From assembly GCA_008711135.1 (NCBI GenBank), contig VUAW01000005.1, positions 1-64,000 of the forward strand: a DNA stretch of 64,000 nucleotides, read 5' to 3'. The notes beneath the pieces were generated by a model. That model was not told the DNA's origin. It saw only the letters and a list, made by a program, of their open reading frames with translations, and did not search any database. Both the position numbers and the translations under genes were made by a program. Source of the stretch: Rhodobacteraceae bacterium LNNU 3342. GTDB lineage: Bacteria > Pseudomonadota > Alphaproteobacteria > Rhodobacterales > Rhodobacteraceae. This document shows, piece by piece, positions 25,192 through 34,681 of the stretch. The first letter of the stretch is position 1, and each line of letters begins with the position of its first letter.

Positions 25192-25989
25192 ATGCAGATA
25201 CTGGAACGGGATCGGATGCGCGCCCGCCCGATGCGCATGTCGCGCACCGTCGTCGCGCTGATGCTGCGCGAGATGGCGACGACCTATGGACGTTCGCCCG
25301 GCGGCTATCTCTGGGCGGTGGCAGAGCCTGCGGCGGCGCTGGCGCTGATTTCGCTAATCTTCTCGATGGCCTTTGCGGCGCCGTCACTTGGAACGAACTT
25401 CCCGCTGTTCTATGCCACAGGCTACCTGCCCTTCATGCTGTTCAACGACCTGTCGGGACGGATCGGCAACGCCATCCGCTTTTCCAAGCCGCTTCTCGCC
25501 TATCCCAGCGTCACCTTCGTCGACGCGCTTCTGGCGCGTTTCGCGTTGAACGTGCTGACGCATGCGGCGGTGATGGCCCTCGTCTTTGGCGGCATCCTGT
25601 GGATATTCGAAACGCGTGCCGTGCTGCACATGCCGTCGATCCTGCTGTCCCTGGGGATGGCCTCGGCGCTGGGGCTCGGGATCGGGTCGCTCAACTGCTA
25701 CCTGATGACGGCCTTTCCGGCGTGGGAGCGGACGTGGCAGATCCTGACGCGACCGCTCTTCATCATATCCGGCATCTTCTTCATCTATGACGACATCCCG
25801 CCAGAGGGGCAGGAGATCCTGTGGTGGAACCCGCTGATGCATGTGGTAGGCGTGATGCGTCGGGGATTCTACGGGTACTACGATGCCCCCTACGTCAGCG
25901 TGACCTTTGTGCTGGTCGTTGCGGGGATCACCCTGACGACCGGCCTGATGCTGCTGTACCGCCACCACCGCAAACTGATGGAGGATTAG
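25192..25989 (+). CDS. kpsM: Polysaccharide ABC exporter permease (KpsM type)
   Basis: A 265-residue ABC-2-type membrane protein with six hydrophobic segments. It opens with TVVALMLREMATTYGRSPGG, as KpsM/Wzm-type permeases do, and later has WNPLMHVVGVMRRGFYGYYD. It pairs with the KpsT-like ATPase encoded on the opposite strand. The start at 25192 has AGGAG 5 bases away; the reading frame is open further upstream but the extra residues are not hydrophobic or conserved. It begins a short plus-strand unit with the GT2 gene 3 bases downstream. Confidence 0.9.
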   Translation: MQILERDRMRARPMRMSRTVVALMLREMATTYGRSPGGYLWAVAEPAAALALISLIFSMAFAAPSLGTNFPLFYATGYLPFMLFNDLSGRIGNAIRFSKPLLAYPSVTFVDALLARFALNVLTHAAVMALVFGGILWIFETRAVLHMPSILLSLGMASALGLGIGSLNCYLMTAFPAWERTWQILTRPLFIISGIFFIYDDIPPEGQEILWWNPLMHVVGVMRRGFYGYYDAPYVSVTFVLVVAGITLTTGLMLLYRHHRKLMED

Positions 25990-25992
25990 GGC

Positions 25993-26892
25993 GTGACGGT
26001 GGCGATCCTGATGGCCCTTTACGAAGGAGAGCGTCACCTGCAGGCGCAGCTGGACAGCTTCAGGGAACAGACGCACCGGGACTGGCACCTGATCGTGTCC
26101 GACGACGGGTCAAAGGATGGCGGGCCGGCGATCCTGAGGGGCAGCGGCCTGCCCGTGACGATGATCGAGGGGCCTAGGCAAGGCTTCGCGCAGAACTTCC
26201 TGCACCTGCTCACGGCGGCGGGCGATGCGCCTTATGCCGCGCTGTCGGATCAGGATGACGTCTGGCTGCCGGAAAAGCTTGCCCGCGCGGTGGACCGGCT
26301 GTCGCGCCTGCCAGCGGGGCGGCCGGTGCTGTATTGCGCGCGGACAATCATCTGCGGTCCGGATCTGCAGCCGGTGGCCCAGTCGCCGCGCTGGCGCCGG
26401 CCGTTCGGCTTTGCCAACGCGCTGGTGCAGAATGTGGCGGCGGGGAACACCATCGTCCTGAACCGCGCGGCGCTGGACCTTGCGCAGGCGGCGGTGGCTG
26501 CCGCTGCCGGAATCTCGGCGCATGACTGGTGGCTGTACCAGATCGTTACTGGTGCCGGCGGCCTTGTGGTACGTGACGATGCGCCGGTGCTGCTGTACCG
26601 GCAGCATGAGGGCAACCAGATGGGTCGCAACGATACGGCGCGGGCGGCGCTGTCGCGGCTCTCGCAGATCGCGGACGGCACGTTTCGCCGTTGGATCGAC
26701 GCGAATATCGCCGCGCTGATGCCCCTGCCGATGCTGACCACCGAAAGCCGCACGCGGCTGATGCGCTTTGCCGAGGCGCGAGAGGCACCATTGGCCGCGC
26801 GCCTGCGAGGGTTGCGCCGCGCCGGGATCTATCGCCAGACGCGGGCGGCCAATGCAGCCATGTGGGGCGCCGCGGCAGCCGGCAAGCTGTAA
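25993..26892 (+). CDS. GT2 family glycosyltransferase
   Basis: A 299-residue GT-A enzyme. The nucleotide-sugar fold starts with VAILMALYEGERHLQAQLDS and SDDGSKDG. SDQDDVWLPEKL is the D-x-D metal site seen in rhamnosyl- and related transferases, and SAHDWWLYQIVTGAGG lies in the acceptor part. It starts with GTG 3 bases after kpsM. Its stop codon abuts that of the convergent rmlA gene with no gap. The rml genes nearby suggest a dTDP-6-deoxyhexose donor, by inference. Confidence 0.87.
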   Translation: MTVAILMALYEGERHLQAQLDSFREQTHRDWHLIVSDDGSKDGGPAILRGSGLPVTMIEGPRQGFAQNFLHLLTAAGDAPYAALSDQDDVWLPEKLARAVDRLSRLPAGRPVLYCARTIICGPDLQPVAQSPRWRRPFGFANALVQNVAAGNTIVLNRAALDLAQAAVAAAAGISAHDWWLYQIVTGAGGLVVRDDAPVLLYRQHEGNQMGRNDTARAALSRLSQIADGTFRRWIDANIAALMPLPMLTTESRTRLMRFAEAREAPLAARLRGLRRAGIYRQTRAANAAMWGAAAAGKL

Positions 26893-27768
26893 CTATTCCG
26901 CCAGAAGCTGCGCCAGATGGCGGCCATAGTCGTTCTTGCGGTAGCGTTCGGCCATCCGCCGCAGGCTGTCCCGGTCGATCCAGCCCTTGTCAAAGGCGAT
27001 CTCCTCGGGGCAGCCGACTTGGGTACCCTGCCGCTTTTCCAGGGTGCGAACGAAGTTCCCTGCATCAAGCAGGCTGCCATGCGTCCCGGTGTCGAGCCAG
27101 GCGAACCCGCGGCCCATCGTTTCGACCGTCAGCGTGCCATCCGCCAGATACATCTCCAGCAGGCTGGTGATCTCCAACTCTCCACGATCCGAAGGGCGCA
27201 CCTGACGCGCCCGTGCTGGGGCAGTGCCATCAAGGAAATAAAGCCCCGTCACCGCATAGGACGACGGCGGCACCTGCGGCTTCTCGATGATCGACCGCAC
27301 GCGGCCTTCCCGGTCGAAATCCACCACCCCGTAGCGTTCGGGATCGGCCACCCGGTAGCCGAACACCGTCCCGCCGGTGTCGCGCGCATCCGCCGCCGCC
27401 ATCAGGTCGGTCAGCCCGTGGCCAAAGAAGATGTTGTCCCCCAGCACCATCGCCGACGGCGCCCCGTCCAGAAAATCCTCGGCCAGGATATAGGCCTGCG
27501 CCAGCCCGTCGGGCGACGGCTGGGTGATCCAGCTCAGCTTCAGGCCCCACTGGCTGCCGTCGCCCAGAAGCCGGCGGAACTGGTCCTGATCGTCAGGGGT
27601 GGTGATGATCGCGATTTCGCGGATGTTGGCGAGCATCAGCACCGACAGCGGATAATAGATCATCGGCTTGTCATAGATGGGCAACAGCTGCTTCGAGATG
27701 CTCATCGTGATCGGGTAAAGCCGGGTCCCCGACCCACCGGCCAGAATGATCCCCTTGCGCTGTGTCAT
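26893..27768 (-). CDS. rmlA: Glucose-1-phosphate thymidylyltransferase (RmlA)
   Basis: A 291-residue enzyme that makes dTDP-glucose from dTTP and glucose-1-phosphate. The nucleotidyltransferase signature GIILAGGSGTRLYPIT is followed by SKQLLPIYDKPMIYYPLSVL, and later VLGDNIFFGHGLTDL and FAWLDTGTHGSLLDAG. All are diagnostic for RmlA and the length is standard. It is the last gene of rmlB-rmlD-rmlA, overlapping rmlD by ATGA. Its product feeds the rmlB and fdtA/fdtB steps. Confidence 0.96.
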   Translation of the reverse strand: MTQRKGIILAGGSGTRLYPITMSISKQLLPIYDKPMIYYPLSVLMLANIREIAIITTPDDQDQFRRLLGDGSQWGLKLSWITQPSPDGLAQAYILAEDFLDGAPSAMVLGDNIFFGHGLTDLMAAADARDTGGTVFGYRVADPERYGVVDFDREGRVRSIIEKPQVPPSSYAVTGLYFLDGTAPARARQVRPSDRGELEITSLLEMYLADGTLTVETMGRGFAWLDTGTHGSLLDAGNFVRTLEKRQGTQVGCPEEIAFDKGWIDRDSLRRMAERYRKNDYGRHLAQLLAE

Positions 27769-28625
27769 CTGCCACCTGTTCCAAGTTGTTCCAGCACGTC
27801 CGAAAGCCCCTGCCGCCAGTCGGGCCGGACGATGCCATAGGCGCCCTCGATCGCGCGGCAGTCAAGGCGGCTGTTGCGCGGCCGCCGCGCCGGGGTTGGC
27901 CATGCGGTCGAGGGGATGCCGTTCACACGGCAGTTCAGCCCGGCCTGCGCAAAGATTTCCCGCGCGAAGCCAGCCCATGTCACGTCGGGCTCGCCTGAAA
28001 AATGCCAGGTCCCGCTCGGTCCGGACCCCCTGACCAGCGCCTCGGCCATCCTCAGCAGGGCTGCAGCAATCGCGGCAGCGGGCGTCGGGCCGCCCCACTG
28101 ATCATCAACCACGTTGATTTCGGGGCGTTCCTGCCCTAGCCGAAGCATCGTCCGGACGAAGTTGGTGCCTTGCGCCGAAAACACCCAGGATGTGCGCAGG
28201 ATCGCATAGCGGCCGCCGGCGTCGCGCACGCCTTCCTCACCCAGAAGCTTTGACTGGCCATAGACCGAAAGCGGCCCCGTCCGGTCATCTTCTACCCACG
28301 GGCGTTCGCCGCTGCCGTCAAAGACATAGTCGGTCGACAGATGCAGGAAGGCGATGCCTTGTGTAGCTGCGGCCTGCGCAAGTGCCGCAGGCGCCGCGGC
28401 GTTGATGGCAAAGGCGGCGTCAGCCTCGCTTTCTGCCTGATCGACCGAGGTATAGGCCGCGGCATTGATCACCACATCGACGTCCTGCACCAGCGACGCG
28501 GCACGTTCGGGGTGCCGTAAGTCGCCTCCGGTGCGCGGGGCAAGCACAAGCTCCCACGATTCGGGACAGTGGCGGCGGATATCTGTCCCAACCTGACCGC
28601 TGGCACCGAACAGCAGAAGTCTCAT
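27765..28625 (-). CDS. rmlD: dTDP-4-dehydrorhamnose reductase-like protein (RmlD)
   Basis: A 286-residue extended SDR reductase. The NAD(P)-binding motif is [15 protein letters not shown], then [24 protein letters not shown], the YGQSKLLGE catalytic Tyr-Lys pair, [19 protein letters not shown] and [10 protein letters not shown], all typical of RmlD. It overlaps both neighbours by ATGA. No rmlC (3,5-epimerase) is in the window, so either rmlC is elsewhere or the enzyme reduces a non-epimerised 4-keto sugar. Confidence 0.92.
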   Translation of the reverse strand: MRLLLFGASGQVGTDIRRHCPESWELVLAPRTGGDLRHPERAASLVQDVDVVINAAAYTSVDQAESEADAAFAINAAAPAALAQAAATQGIAFLHLSTDYVFDGSGERPWVEDDRTGPLSVYGQSKLLGEEGVRDAGGRYAILRTSWVFSAQGTNFVRTMLRLGQERPEINVVDDQWGGPTPAAAIAAALLRMAEALVRGSGPSGTWHFSGEPDVTWAGFAREIFAQAGLNCRVNGIPSTAWPTPARRPRNSRLDCRAIEGAYGIVRPDWRQGLSDVLEQLGTGGR

Positions 28626-29674
28626 GCCGCGGTTCCCGTCGCCATGCCCAAGCGCTGACCGACGCCCGCCCGGTCCTGCAGCGCACGCCACCAACCTTCA
28701 TTGTCCAGATACCAGCGCACCGTCCGGCGAAGCCCTTCCTCCAGCGTGACAGATGGCCTCCAGCCCAGTTCATCGCGGATGCGCGACGGATCGATCGCGT
28801 AGCGCAGGTCGTGGCCGGGACGGTCGGCGACAAAGGTGATCAGCCGGTCGTGCGGCGCGCCCTGTGGCCGCAACTCATCCAGGATCGCGCAGATCATGCG
28901 AACGAGGTCGATGTTGCGGGCCTCGTTCTCGCCGCCGATGTTGTAGCTACGGCCAAGCCGGCCCTTTTCCAGCACCGTCAGCAGCGCATCGGCGTGATCC
29001 TCGACATAAAGCCAGTCGCGGACGTTTTCGCCGGTGCCATACACCGGGATCGGTTCGCCCGCCAAGGCCCGCAGGATGACCACGGGGATCAGCTTTTCCG
29101 GGAAGTGATAGGGGCCGTAGTTGTTGGAACAGTTGGTGACCACAACCGGCAGCCCATAGGTTTCATGCCACGCCCGCACAAGGTGATCCGAAGCCGCCTT
29201 GGACGCGGAATAGGGGCTGTTCGGGGCATAGGGCGTATCCTCAGTGAACATGCCCGTGGCGCCAAGCGTGCCGTAGACCTCATCGGTGGAAATATGGTGG
29301 AAGCGGAAGCCGTCGGGTCGACCGCGCCCTTCCCAGTAGCTGCGCACCGCCTGCAAGAGCGTGTAGGTACCGGTCACGTTGGTGTCGATGAAGGCGCCGG
29401 GTCCGTCGATGGACCGGTCCACGTGGCTTTCGGCGGCAAGATGCATCACGGCATCCGGCTGATGCGCCGATAGGATCCGGTCCAACGCCGCCCGGTCACG
29501 GATGTCGGCCTGTTCAAAAACATAGCGCGGGCTGTCCGCGACGCTGTCCAGGTTTTCCAGGCAGGCTGCATAGGTCAGCGCGTCGAGGTTCACCACCTCA
29601 TGCCCCCGCGCCACCGCAAGCCGCACCACGGCAGAGCCGATGAATCCCGCCCCGCCCGTCACCACAAGTTTCAT
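28622..29674 (-). CDS. rmlB: dTDP-glucose 4,6-dehydratase (RmlB)
   Basis: A 350-residue extended SDR enzyme converting dTDP-glucose to dTDP-4-keto-6-deoxyglucose. Seen here: [44 protein letters not shown], the [12 protein letters not shown] catalytic pair, [19 protein letters not shown] and [12 protein letters not shown], all RmlB hallmarks. The start at 29674 gives the normal family length; the frame is open for 100 codons upstream without conserved sequence. It heads rmlBDA and is divergent from the SDR gene at 29784. Confidence 0.96.
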   Translation of the reverse strand: MKLVVTGGAGFIGSAVVRLAVARGHEVVNLDALTYAACLENLDSVADSPRYVFEQADIRDRAALDRILSAHQPDAVMHLAAESHVDRSIDGPGAFIDTNVTGTYTLLQAVRSYWEGRGRPDGFRFHHISTDEVYGTLGATGMFTEDTPYAPNSPYSASKAASDHLVRAWHETYGLPVVVTNCSNNYGPYHFPEKLIPVVILRALAGEPIPVYGTGENVRDWLYVEDHADALLTVLEKGRLGRSYNIGGENEARNIDLVRMICAILDELRPQGAPHDRLITFVADRPGHDLRYAIDPSRIRDELGWRPSVTLEEGLRRTVRWYLDNEGWWRALQDRAGVGQRLGMATGTAA

Positions 29675-29783
29675 CTGTCCCGCCCCCTGCTTTTCGCCTT
29701 GACGGCGTGGTGTTCCTCCAGCCTTTACCATCCGGGGAAAATCAGTTTCAACCACAACATGCCGGAAACGCGGGAGGCAGCGA

Positions 29784-30650
29784 ATGGATGATGCGGCTGT
29801 GCCGCTCGTGGTGCTGGGGGCCACTGGGCGCGTCGGGCGGCTGTTGCTGCGCGCGTTTTCATCCCGCATCCGCCCCCTGCCACAGACTCGCGGAGGGGAT
29901 GTTCCGCCCGGCTGGTTCCATTGGCAGCCGGGAATGGCGCTGCCCGAAGCGGCGCGGGGTGGCGTGATGCTCAACCTTGCGGGACCAACCCCCAGCGGGG
30001 CCGGGGCCGGCTACGACGATCACGTGGCGCTTGGGCTTGCGGGCTATCGAGCGGCGCGGGCGGCGGGAATGATCCACGTGCTGACGGCCTCATCGGCCGC
30101 GGTTTATGGTCCGCGTGGTGACGGCCCGCTGGATGAAGACGGCCCAGCCCGGCCCACGACCCCCTATGGCGCTGCAAAGCTGGCGATGGAGGCCGCGGTC
30201 AGCGCCGAGGCAGAAGGCGGCCCCGGCGTCACCTTCCTGCGGATCGGCAATGTCGCCGGAACGGACCTGCTGATGCGGAACGCGCTTGCCGCCACCCTCT
30301 CGGCGCCGTTGCGGTTGGAAACCTTTGCCGACGGGCGCACGCCCCGCCGCGCCTATATCGGCGCCGAAACGCTGGCCCGCGTGATCGAGACGCTCGTTTC
30401 CCGCGCCCCGGAACTGCCCCGCCTGCTGAACATCGCGGCCCCCGGAGAGGCCGAGATGAGCGACCTGCTGGCGGCGCTGGCGTCGGCCGGGCTTCCCGTT
30501 CCGCATGTGCCCGTTCCTGCCCCCGCCACTGCGCTGCCGGCGGTGCCGCTGGCGACTGGGCGGATCGAGGCGCTGCACCCCTTCACCCCTGCCGACAGCC
30601 TTGCCCGGACGATGATCGACCAGTGGCTGCGGCTGAGGGCTGCGCCGTGA
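29784..30650 (+). CDS. NAD-dependent epimerase/dehydratase-like SDR protein
   Basis: A 288-residue Rossmann protein. The nucleotide-binding motif is [30 protein letters not shown] follows, and the catalytic Tyr-x3-Lys is in [12 protein letters not shown]. It is shorter than RmlB or GalE and divergent, so its sugar substrate is unclear. It overlaps the downstream sugar-phosphate transferase by GTGA. Such SDR-plus-PglC-type pairs often make and then attach the first sugar of a repeat unit; a 4-ketoreductase role is an inference. Confidence 0.8.
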   Translation: MDDAAVPLVVLGATGRVGRLLLRAFSSRIRPLPQTRGGDVPPGWFHWQPGMALPEAARGGVMLNLAGPTPSGAGAGYDDHVALGLAGYRAARAAGMIHVLTASSAAVYGPRGDGPLDEDGPARPTTPYGAAKLAMEAAVSAEAEGGPGVTFLRIGNVAGTDLLMRNALAATLSAPLRLETFADGRTPRRAYIGAETLARVIETLVSRAPELPRLLNIAAPGEAEMSDLLAALASAGLPVPHVPVPAPATALPAVPLATGRIEALHPFTPADSLARTMIDQWLRLRAAP

Positions 30651-31264
30651 CCCCGGGCAAGCGGCTGCTGGACCTGGTGCTGGCTACCCTGCTGACGGTG
30701 GTGCTGGCACCGGTGATTTGCACGGTGGCACTGGGGATCCTGATCCTCGACGGGCGGCCGGTGCTGTTCATATCCGAACGGATGCGCAGCCCCACCCGTG
30801 GCTTTGCGCTGTGGAAGTTCCGGACGATGCGCGTGGCCGCCACGGATAGCGGCGTGTCGGGCGGGGACAAGGTGGCGCGGATCACGCGCCTTGGACGCCT
30901 TCTGCGCCGCACCCGGCTGGACGAGCTTCCGCAGCTTTGGAACATCCTGAAGGGCGACATGAGCTTTGTCGGCCCCCGCCCCCCGCTGCGGCAGTACGTC
31001 GAACGGTTTCCCGACCTCTACGCCCGCGTGCTGCAGAGCCGCCCGGGGGTCACCGGCCTCGCCACGATTGTCTATCATGGGCACGAGGAACGTCTGCTGG
31101 CCCGTTGTGCCACGGCCGAGGAAACCGATGCCCTCTACGCCCGCGCCTGTGTGCCGCGCAAGGCCCGGCTGGACCTGATCTACCACCACAAACGGAACCT
31201 GTGCATGGACCTGTGGCTGATCGGGCGCACCGCCGCGCGGCTGCTGCCGCGCCGCCGCGCCTGA
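30647..31264 (+). CDS. Initiating sugar-phosphate transferase (PglC/WbaP C-terminal type)
   Basis: A 205-residue membrane-bound phosphoglycosyltransferase that loads the first sugar phosphate onto undecaprenyl phosphate. It has a single N-terminal hydrophobic segment (LLDLVLATLLTVVLAPVICT), the family motif FALWKFRTMRV, LRRTRLDELPQLWNILKGDM, and SFVGPRPPL, which are characteristic of the monotopic PglC group. It lacks the extra membrane helices of WbaP. GTG at 30647 overlaps the preceding stop. This makes a lipid-linked assembly route plausible. Confidence 0.92.
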   Translation: MTPGKRLLDLVLATLLTVVLAPVICTVALGILILDGRPVLFISERMRSPTRGFALWKFRTMRVAATDSGVSGGDKVARITRLGRLLRRTRLDELPQLWNILKGDMSFVGPRPPLRQYVERFPDLYARVLQSRPGVTGLATIVYHGHEERLLARCATAEETDALYARACVPRKARLDLIYHHKRNLCMDLWLIGRTAARLLPRRRA

Positions 31265-31540
31265 CACCGCGCGGGGATGCGGGCCGGACCAAAGCCGCTT
31301 ACAAGACCCGAAAGGTCATGGTGGCGAAGCTGCCCTGCTTCTGGGTTTTGACGTTGGCCGTTCATCAGCGGCAGTACGACGGCGCCAAAGCATTACAGCC
31401 GCCCTTTGGTCAGGCCAGGTACATAATCCTCTGGCGGCGGTAAGCAATTTCCGTTCTGTGAATGAGTGTCCACCAACCTGCCGCCTCCCAGTGCTTGGCA
31501 CCAGACAAGAGCCCGATACGTGACGGCTGTTCCGGTAGCG
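31265..31540. other. 276-base intergenic region between polysaccharide and PQQ loci
   Basis: No coding frame with family resemblance was seen on either strand. The only structure noted is a small GACC-CGAAA-GGTC hairpin near 31307-31319. It lies between two convergent units and presumably holds their 3' ends. Confidence 0.4.
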
Positions 31541-32692
31541 TCAGCGTCTTTCCCGCGATCCGCCAGAGAAGTTACGGTACAGGAACCCCTCGGGTGTTGC
31601 TGCCGACTCGGCTTCGGCAAGTTGGAACAGTTCGCGATGCCGTGCCGACTTCGCGCAGGCCGGGTCGGCATTGGCGGCATTGCCTGTCAGCGCAAAGGCC
31701 TGGCATCGGCATCCGCCGAAATCAACTTCGCGCAGATCGCAGCTTCGGCAGGGCTCCGGCATCCAGCCCGTACCGCGATAGCAGTTGAAGGCGTCGGAGT
31801 TGTGCCAGATCCATTCCAGCGGATGGTCCCGAACGCTGTCAAAGCGCAGCCCGGTAATGGTTTCCGCCGCGTGGCACGGCAAGACCTTGCCCGAAGGCGA
31901 GATGTTGAAGAACTGCCGCCCCCAGCCGCCCATGCACTGCTTGGGCTGGCGGGCGTAGTAGTCGGGGATGACGTAGTCGATCTCCAGCACACCCCGCAAA
32001 CGTGCCCGTGCGGCCTCGACCAGTTCCGTCGCCACATCAAGCTGTTCCCGCGTCGGCATCAGCGCCTGCCGGTTCTTGAGTGCCCAGCCGTAGTACTGGA
32101 CATGCGCGACCTCCATCCGCGCCGCGCCCAGTTCGACCGAAAGGTCTATCAGCGCCGGAAGCTGATGCAGGTTCTGCCGGTGCACCACGGCGTTCACCGT
32201 CAGCGGCAGGTCCAGCGCCCGCGCCCAACGTGCGACCTCCAGCTTCTTTGCATGGCCGCCGCGGAAACCGCCAACCCTGTCAGCCACGCCCGGTTCCGCA
32301 CCTTGAAAGCTGATCTGAACATGAGCGAGCCCCGCATCGGCTAGCTCCACCAGCCGCGCCTTTGTCAGCATGACGCCAGAGGTGATAAGGTTGGAATAAA
32401 GACCGACCTCAGTGGCGTGGCGCACCAGCGCCACCAGATCCTTGCGCACCGCAGGCTCCCCGCCTGAGAAATGTATCTGGAGCACGCCCAGATCTGCCAG
32501 CTCGGTCATGACGCGGCACCATTCCTCCGTCGTCAGTTCCGCACCTGAAGTCTCCAGCTCCAGCGGGTTGGAGCAGTAGGGGCACTGCAGCGGGCAGCGG
32601 TGGGTCAGCTCGGCGAGAACCGCCAGCGGCAGGCCATAGGCCGTCGGCGCGGCGCCTTCGGGGGCAATGATGCGAAAGTCATCGGCACTCAT
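31541..32692 (-). CDS. pqqE: PQQ biosynthesis radical SAM enzyme PqqE
   Basis: A 383-residue radical SAM protein that joins the Glu and Tyr side chains of the PqqA peptide, the first step of pyrroloquinoline quinone synthesis. The SAM-cluster cysteines are 33, 37 and 40 in HRCPLQCPYC, then HFSGGEPAVRKDL. The C-terminal SPASM-type cysteines are in QCMGGWGRQFFN, LPCHAAE, EPCRSCD and GGCRCQAFALTG. Start overlaps the pqqD stop (ATGA). It is the last gene of pqqABCDE. Confidence 0.97.
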   Translation of the reverse strand: MSADDFRIIAPEGAAPTAYGLPLAVLAELTHRCPLQCPYCSNPLELETSGAELTTEEWCRVMTELADLGVLQIHFSGGEPAVRKDLVALVRHATEVGLYSNLITSGVMLTKARLVELADAGLAHVQISFQGAEPGVADRVGGFRGGHAKKLEVARWARALDLPLTVNAVVHRQNLHQLPALIDLSVELGAARMEVAHVQYYGWALKNRQALMPTREQLDVATELVEAARARLRGVLEIDYVIPDYYARQPKQCMGGWGRQFFNISPSGKVLPCHAAETITGLRFDSVRDHPLEWIWHNSDAFNCYRGTGWMPEPCRSCDLREVDFGGCRCQAFALTGNAANADPACAKSARHRELFQLAEAESAATPEGFLYRNFSGGSRERR

Positions 32693-32997
32693 GCTGCGCC
32701 CTCGGCTGCCGTGGCAATCTGCAGGCAAGACTTGTCGGCAAGGCTTTGCAGGATGGACAGCACGTCGCCTTCGATGATGCCGGGGTCCGCCACGTATTTC
32801 TTGGACAGCGTGTTCACAATGTCACCGATGCTGCGCGCTCCGTCGCACAGCTGAAGGATCTCGACGCAGATCGCGTCGGGCACCATGACCTTTTCCGGTA
32901 CCAGCAGGATCCAGCGGTCGCGCAGCTTGTCAAAGCGCAACCGCGCGTGGCGCGCCAAGGCCACGCGCTGGACGGGGGAAAGCACAACCCGCCCCAT
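32689..32997 (-). CDS. pqqD: PqqA peptide chaperone PqqD
   Basis: A 102-residue peptide-binding protein that presents PqqA to PqqE. It has RFDKLRDRWILLVPEKVMVP, CVEILQLCDGARSIGDIV and the winged-helix-like rest expected of PqqD. It shares its start base with the pqqC stop (TGATG) and overlaps pqqE by ATGA. Confidence 0.95.
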   Translation of the reverse strand: MGRVVLSPVQRVALARHARLRFDKLRDRWILLVPEKVMVPDAICVEILQLCDGARSIGDIVNTLSKKYVADPGIIEGDVLSILQSLADKSCLQIATAAEGAA

Positions 32998-33749
32998 CAG
33001 CCGGCCTCCTCGGGGCGGAAGGCGCCAAGAGGGATGTGCCCGGTGACATAGGCATGGTAAAGCGCATCAAGTTGCGCCCAAAGCACATCGGTTTTGAAGA
33101 CGACGGCAGCACAGACGGCGGCGCGTGCTTCGGGAGTGGTGGCATGGTCGCGCACATAGTGCAGCGCGAAATCCGCGTCGCGCGGCGCCTGCGTCAGACG
33201 CCGGCGGAAATAGGCCATCACGTCCTGATTGATGAAGTCGTAGTGCTCCAGCATGCCTGCGATGCGCCGTTCGTGGATCGAGGGCGCGAAGAGTTCGGTG
33301 AGGCAGGACGCGATCGCCTCCAACGGAGTCCGGCTGCCGACGAAGTTGACATAGGCGTCCACTGCAAACCGTGTGGCCGGAAGAATGCCGTGGCCCGACT
33401 CCACATATTTCCGATCAAGGCCCAGCCCATCCGTCAGGATCAGCCAGCGGTCGATGCCGCCTTCCTCCCCTTCGCTGCCATCATGATCTTCAAGCCGGTG
33501 CCGCCACTCGATCCGGGTCGCCCGGTCGCGGAAACGGGAAATCACGATGGCGTCCTTCAGTGGAATGCTGCTTTGGTAATAGTAGCGGTTCAGCGCCCAC
33601 GCCTGGACCTGACCGCGCGTCAGCTTGCCCTCATGCAGCAGGTGATGGAACGGGTGCCGGTCGTGGTAGCGCGCGGCACCGATGGCGCGCAGTTCGGCCT
33701 CCATCGCGTCGGCGCTGTCCAAGGGTTTGGGCGTGAAGTGGATCGTCAT
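32997..33749 (-). CDS. pqqC: Pyrroloquinoline-quinone synthase PqqC
   Basis: A 250-residue cofactorless oxidase for the last step of PQQ synthesis. Diagnostic stretches are YHDRHPFHHLLHEGKLTRGQ, WALNRYYYQSSIPLKDA, HDGSEGEEGGIDRWL and HYDFINQDVMAYF. It overlaps pqqB by ATGA. Confidence 0.97.
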   Translation of the reverse strand: MTIHFTPKPLDSADAMEAELRAIGAARYHDRHPFHHLLHEGKLTRGQVQAWALNRYYYQSSIPLKDAIVISRFRDRATRIEWRHRLEDHDGSEGEEGGIDRWLILTDGLGLDRKYVESGHGILPATRFAVDAYVNFVGSRTPLEAIASCLTELFAPSIHERRIAGMLEHYDFINQDVMAYFRRRLTQAPRDADFALHYVRDHATTPEARAAVCAAVVFKTDVLWAQLDALYHAYVTGHIPLGAFRPEEAG

Positions 33750-34681
33750 GGCGTGAACTCCATTCCGGGGGCCGCGACGCGCCAGCCTGCGTCCTCGACC
33801 CGCGCATGTTCAGGGGTTCCGGCCCGCAGGACCGGGTTCGAGTTGTTCAGATGCACGAAGACCTTCTGCCTTATCCCCAGCCCCTCCAGCGCCGCCATGG
33901 CGCCATCGGGACCGGAGATCGACATGTGGCCCATGCGCTGCCCGGTCTTTTCCGAAAGGCCGGCGCGGATCATCTCGTCATCCGTCCAGAGCGTGCCGTC
34001 AAAGAACACGAGGTCTGCCCCCCGCAAGCGATCTGCCAGTTCGGGCGAAAGCCGGGCGCAGGCCGGCACAACCAGCGCACGGGTTTCCCCGCATTGCAGT
34101 TCAAGCCCGATGGTGTCGCCCTCGCTGGCATCCGCGCCCTCGCGGTAAAGCGCCACCTTGCCCGGCACCGGGAAGGCTGTGACCACTAGTCCAGAAAGCG
34201 TCGCATCGGGTAACGCAGGCTCAAACGGTTTGCCAAGCGCGATAGGCATGCGTGGAACCAACCCGGGCGAGAGCACGTCAAAGATGCTGTTTGCCCGAAG
34301 CACCGCCAGCACATCGGGATGGGCGTAAAGGGAAAAGGCAGTCCCTTCCCGCAGCGACAGAAGCCCCGCGACTGCGTCCACCTCCGATCCCGTCAGGATC
34401 ACGCCGGCGATCGGCGAGTGGCGCAGCGCCCCGTTCCGCGGATGCAGTTCAGGCGTCTCGATGATCTGCTGCCGCAGGTCGGGCGAGGCGTTGATCAGGA
34501 ACCAATGTTCCCCGTCCGCGCTGACGGCCAGGGTCATCTGGCCGTTGCGTAACGTCGGGTTCCGGCGCGCGGCGCGGCACCCGTGGCAGTTGCAGTTCCA
34601 CTGCGGGAGTCCGCCGCCTGCTGCCGAGCCAAGCGTGATGATGCGAAGCCGACCCTTTCCGGCAGCAGGCGGGGCCGTCAC
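33746..34681 (-). CDS. pqqB: PQQ biosynthesis protein PqqB
   Basis: A 311-residue metallo-beta-lactamase-fold protein, acting as an oxygenase/hydroxylase in PQQ synthesis. It shows ITLGSAAGGGLPQWNCNCHG, LINASPDLRQQI and a late HLNNSNPVL stretch. I place the start at a GTG (34681) whose last two bases and the next A form the pqqA stop codon (GTGA). A longer frame running to 34777 would overlap all of pqqA and adds no family sequence. Confidence 0.94.
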   Translation of the reverse strand: MTAPPAAGKGRLRIITLGSAAGGGLPQWNCNCHGCRAARRNPTLRNGQMTLAVSADGEHWFLINASPDLRQQIIETPELHPRNGALRHSPIAGVILTGSEVDAVAGLLSLREGTAFSLYAHPDVLAVLRANSIFDVLSPGLVPRMPIALGKPFEPALPDATLSGLVVTAFPVPGKVALYREGADASEGDTIGLELQCGETRALVVPACARLSPELADRLRGADLVFFDGTLWTDDEMIRAGLSEKTGQRMGHMSISGPDGAMAALEGLGIRQKVFVHLNNSNPVLRAGTPEHARVEDAGWRVAAPGMEFTP

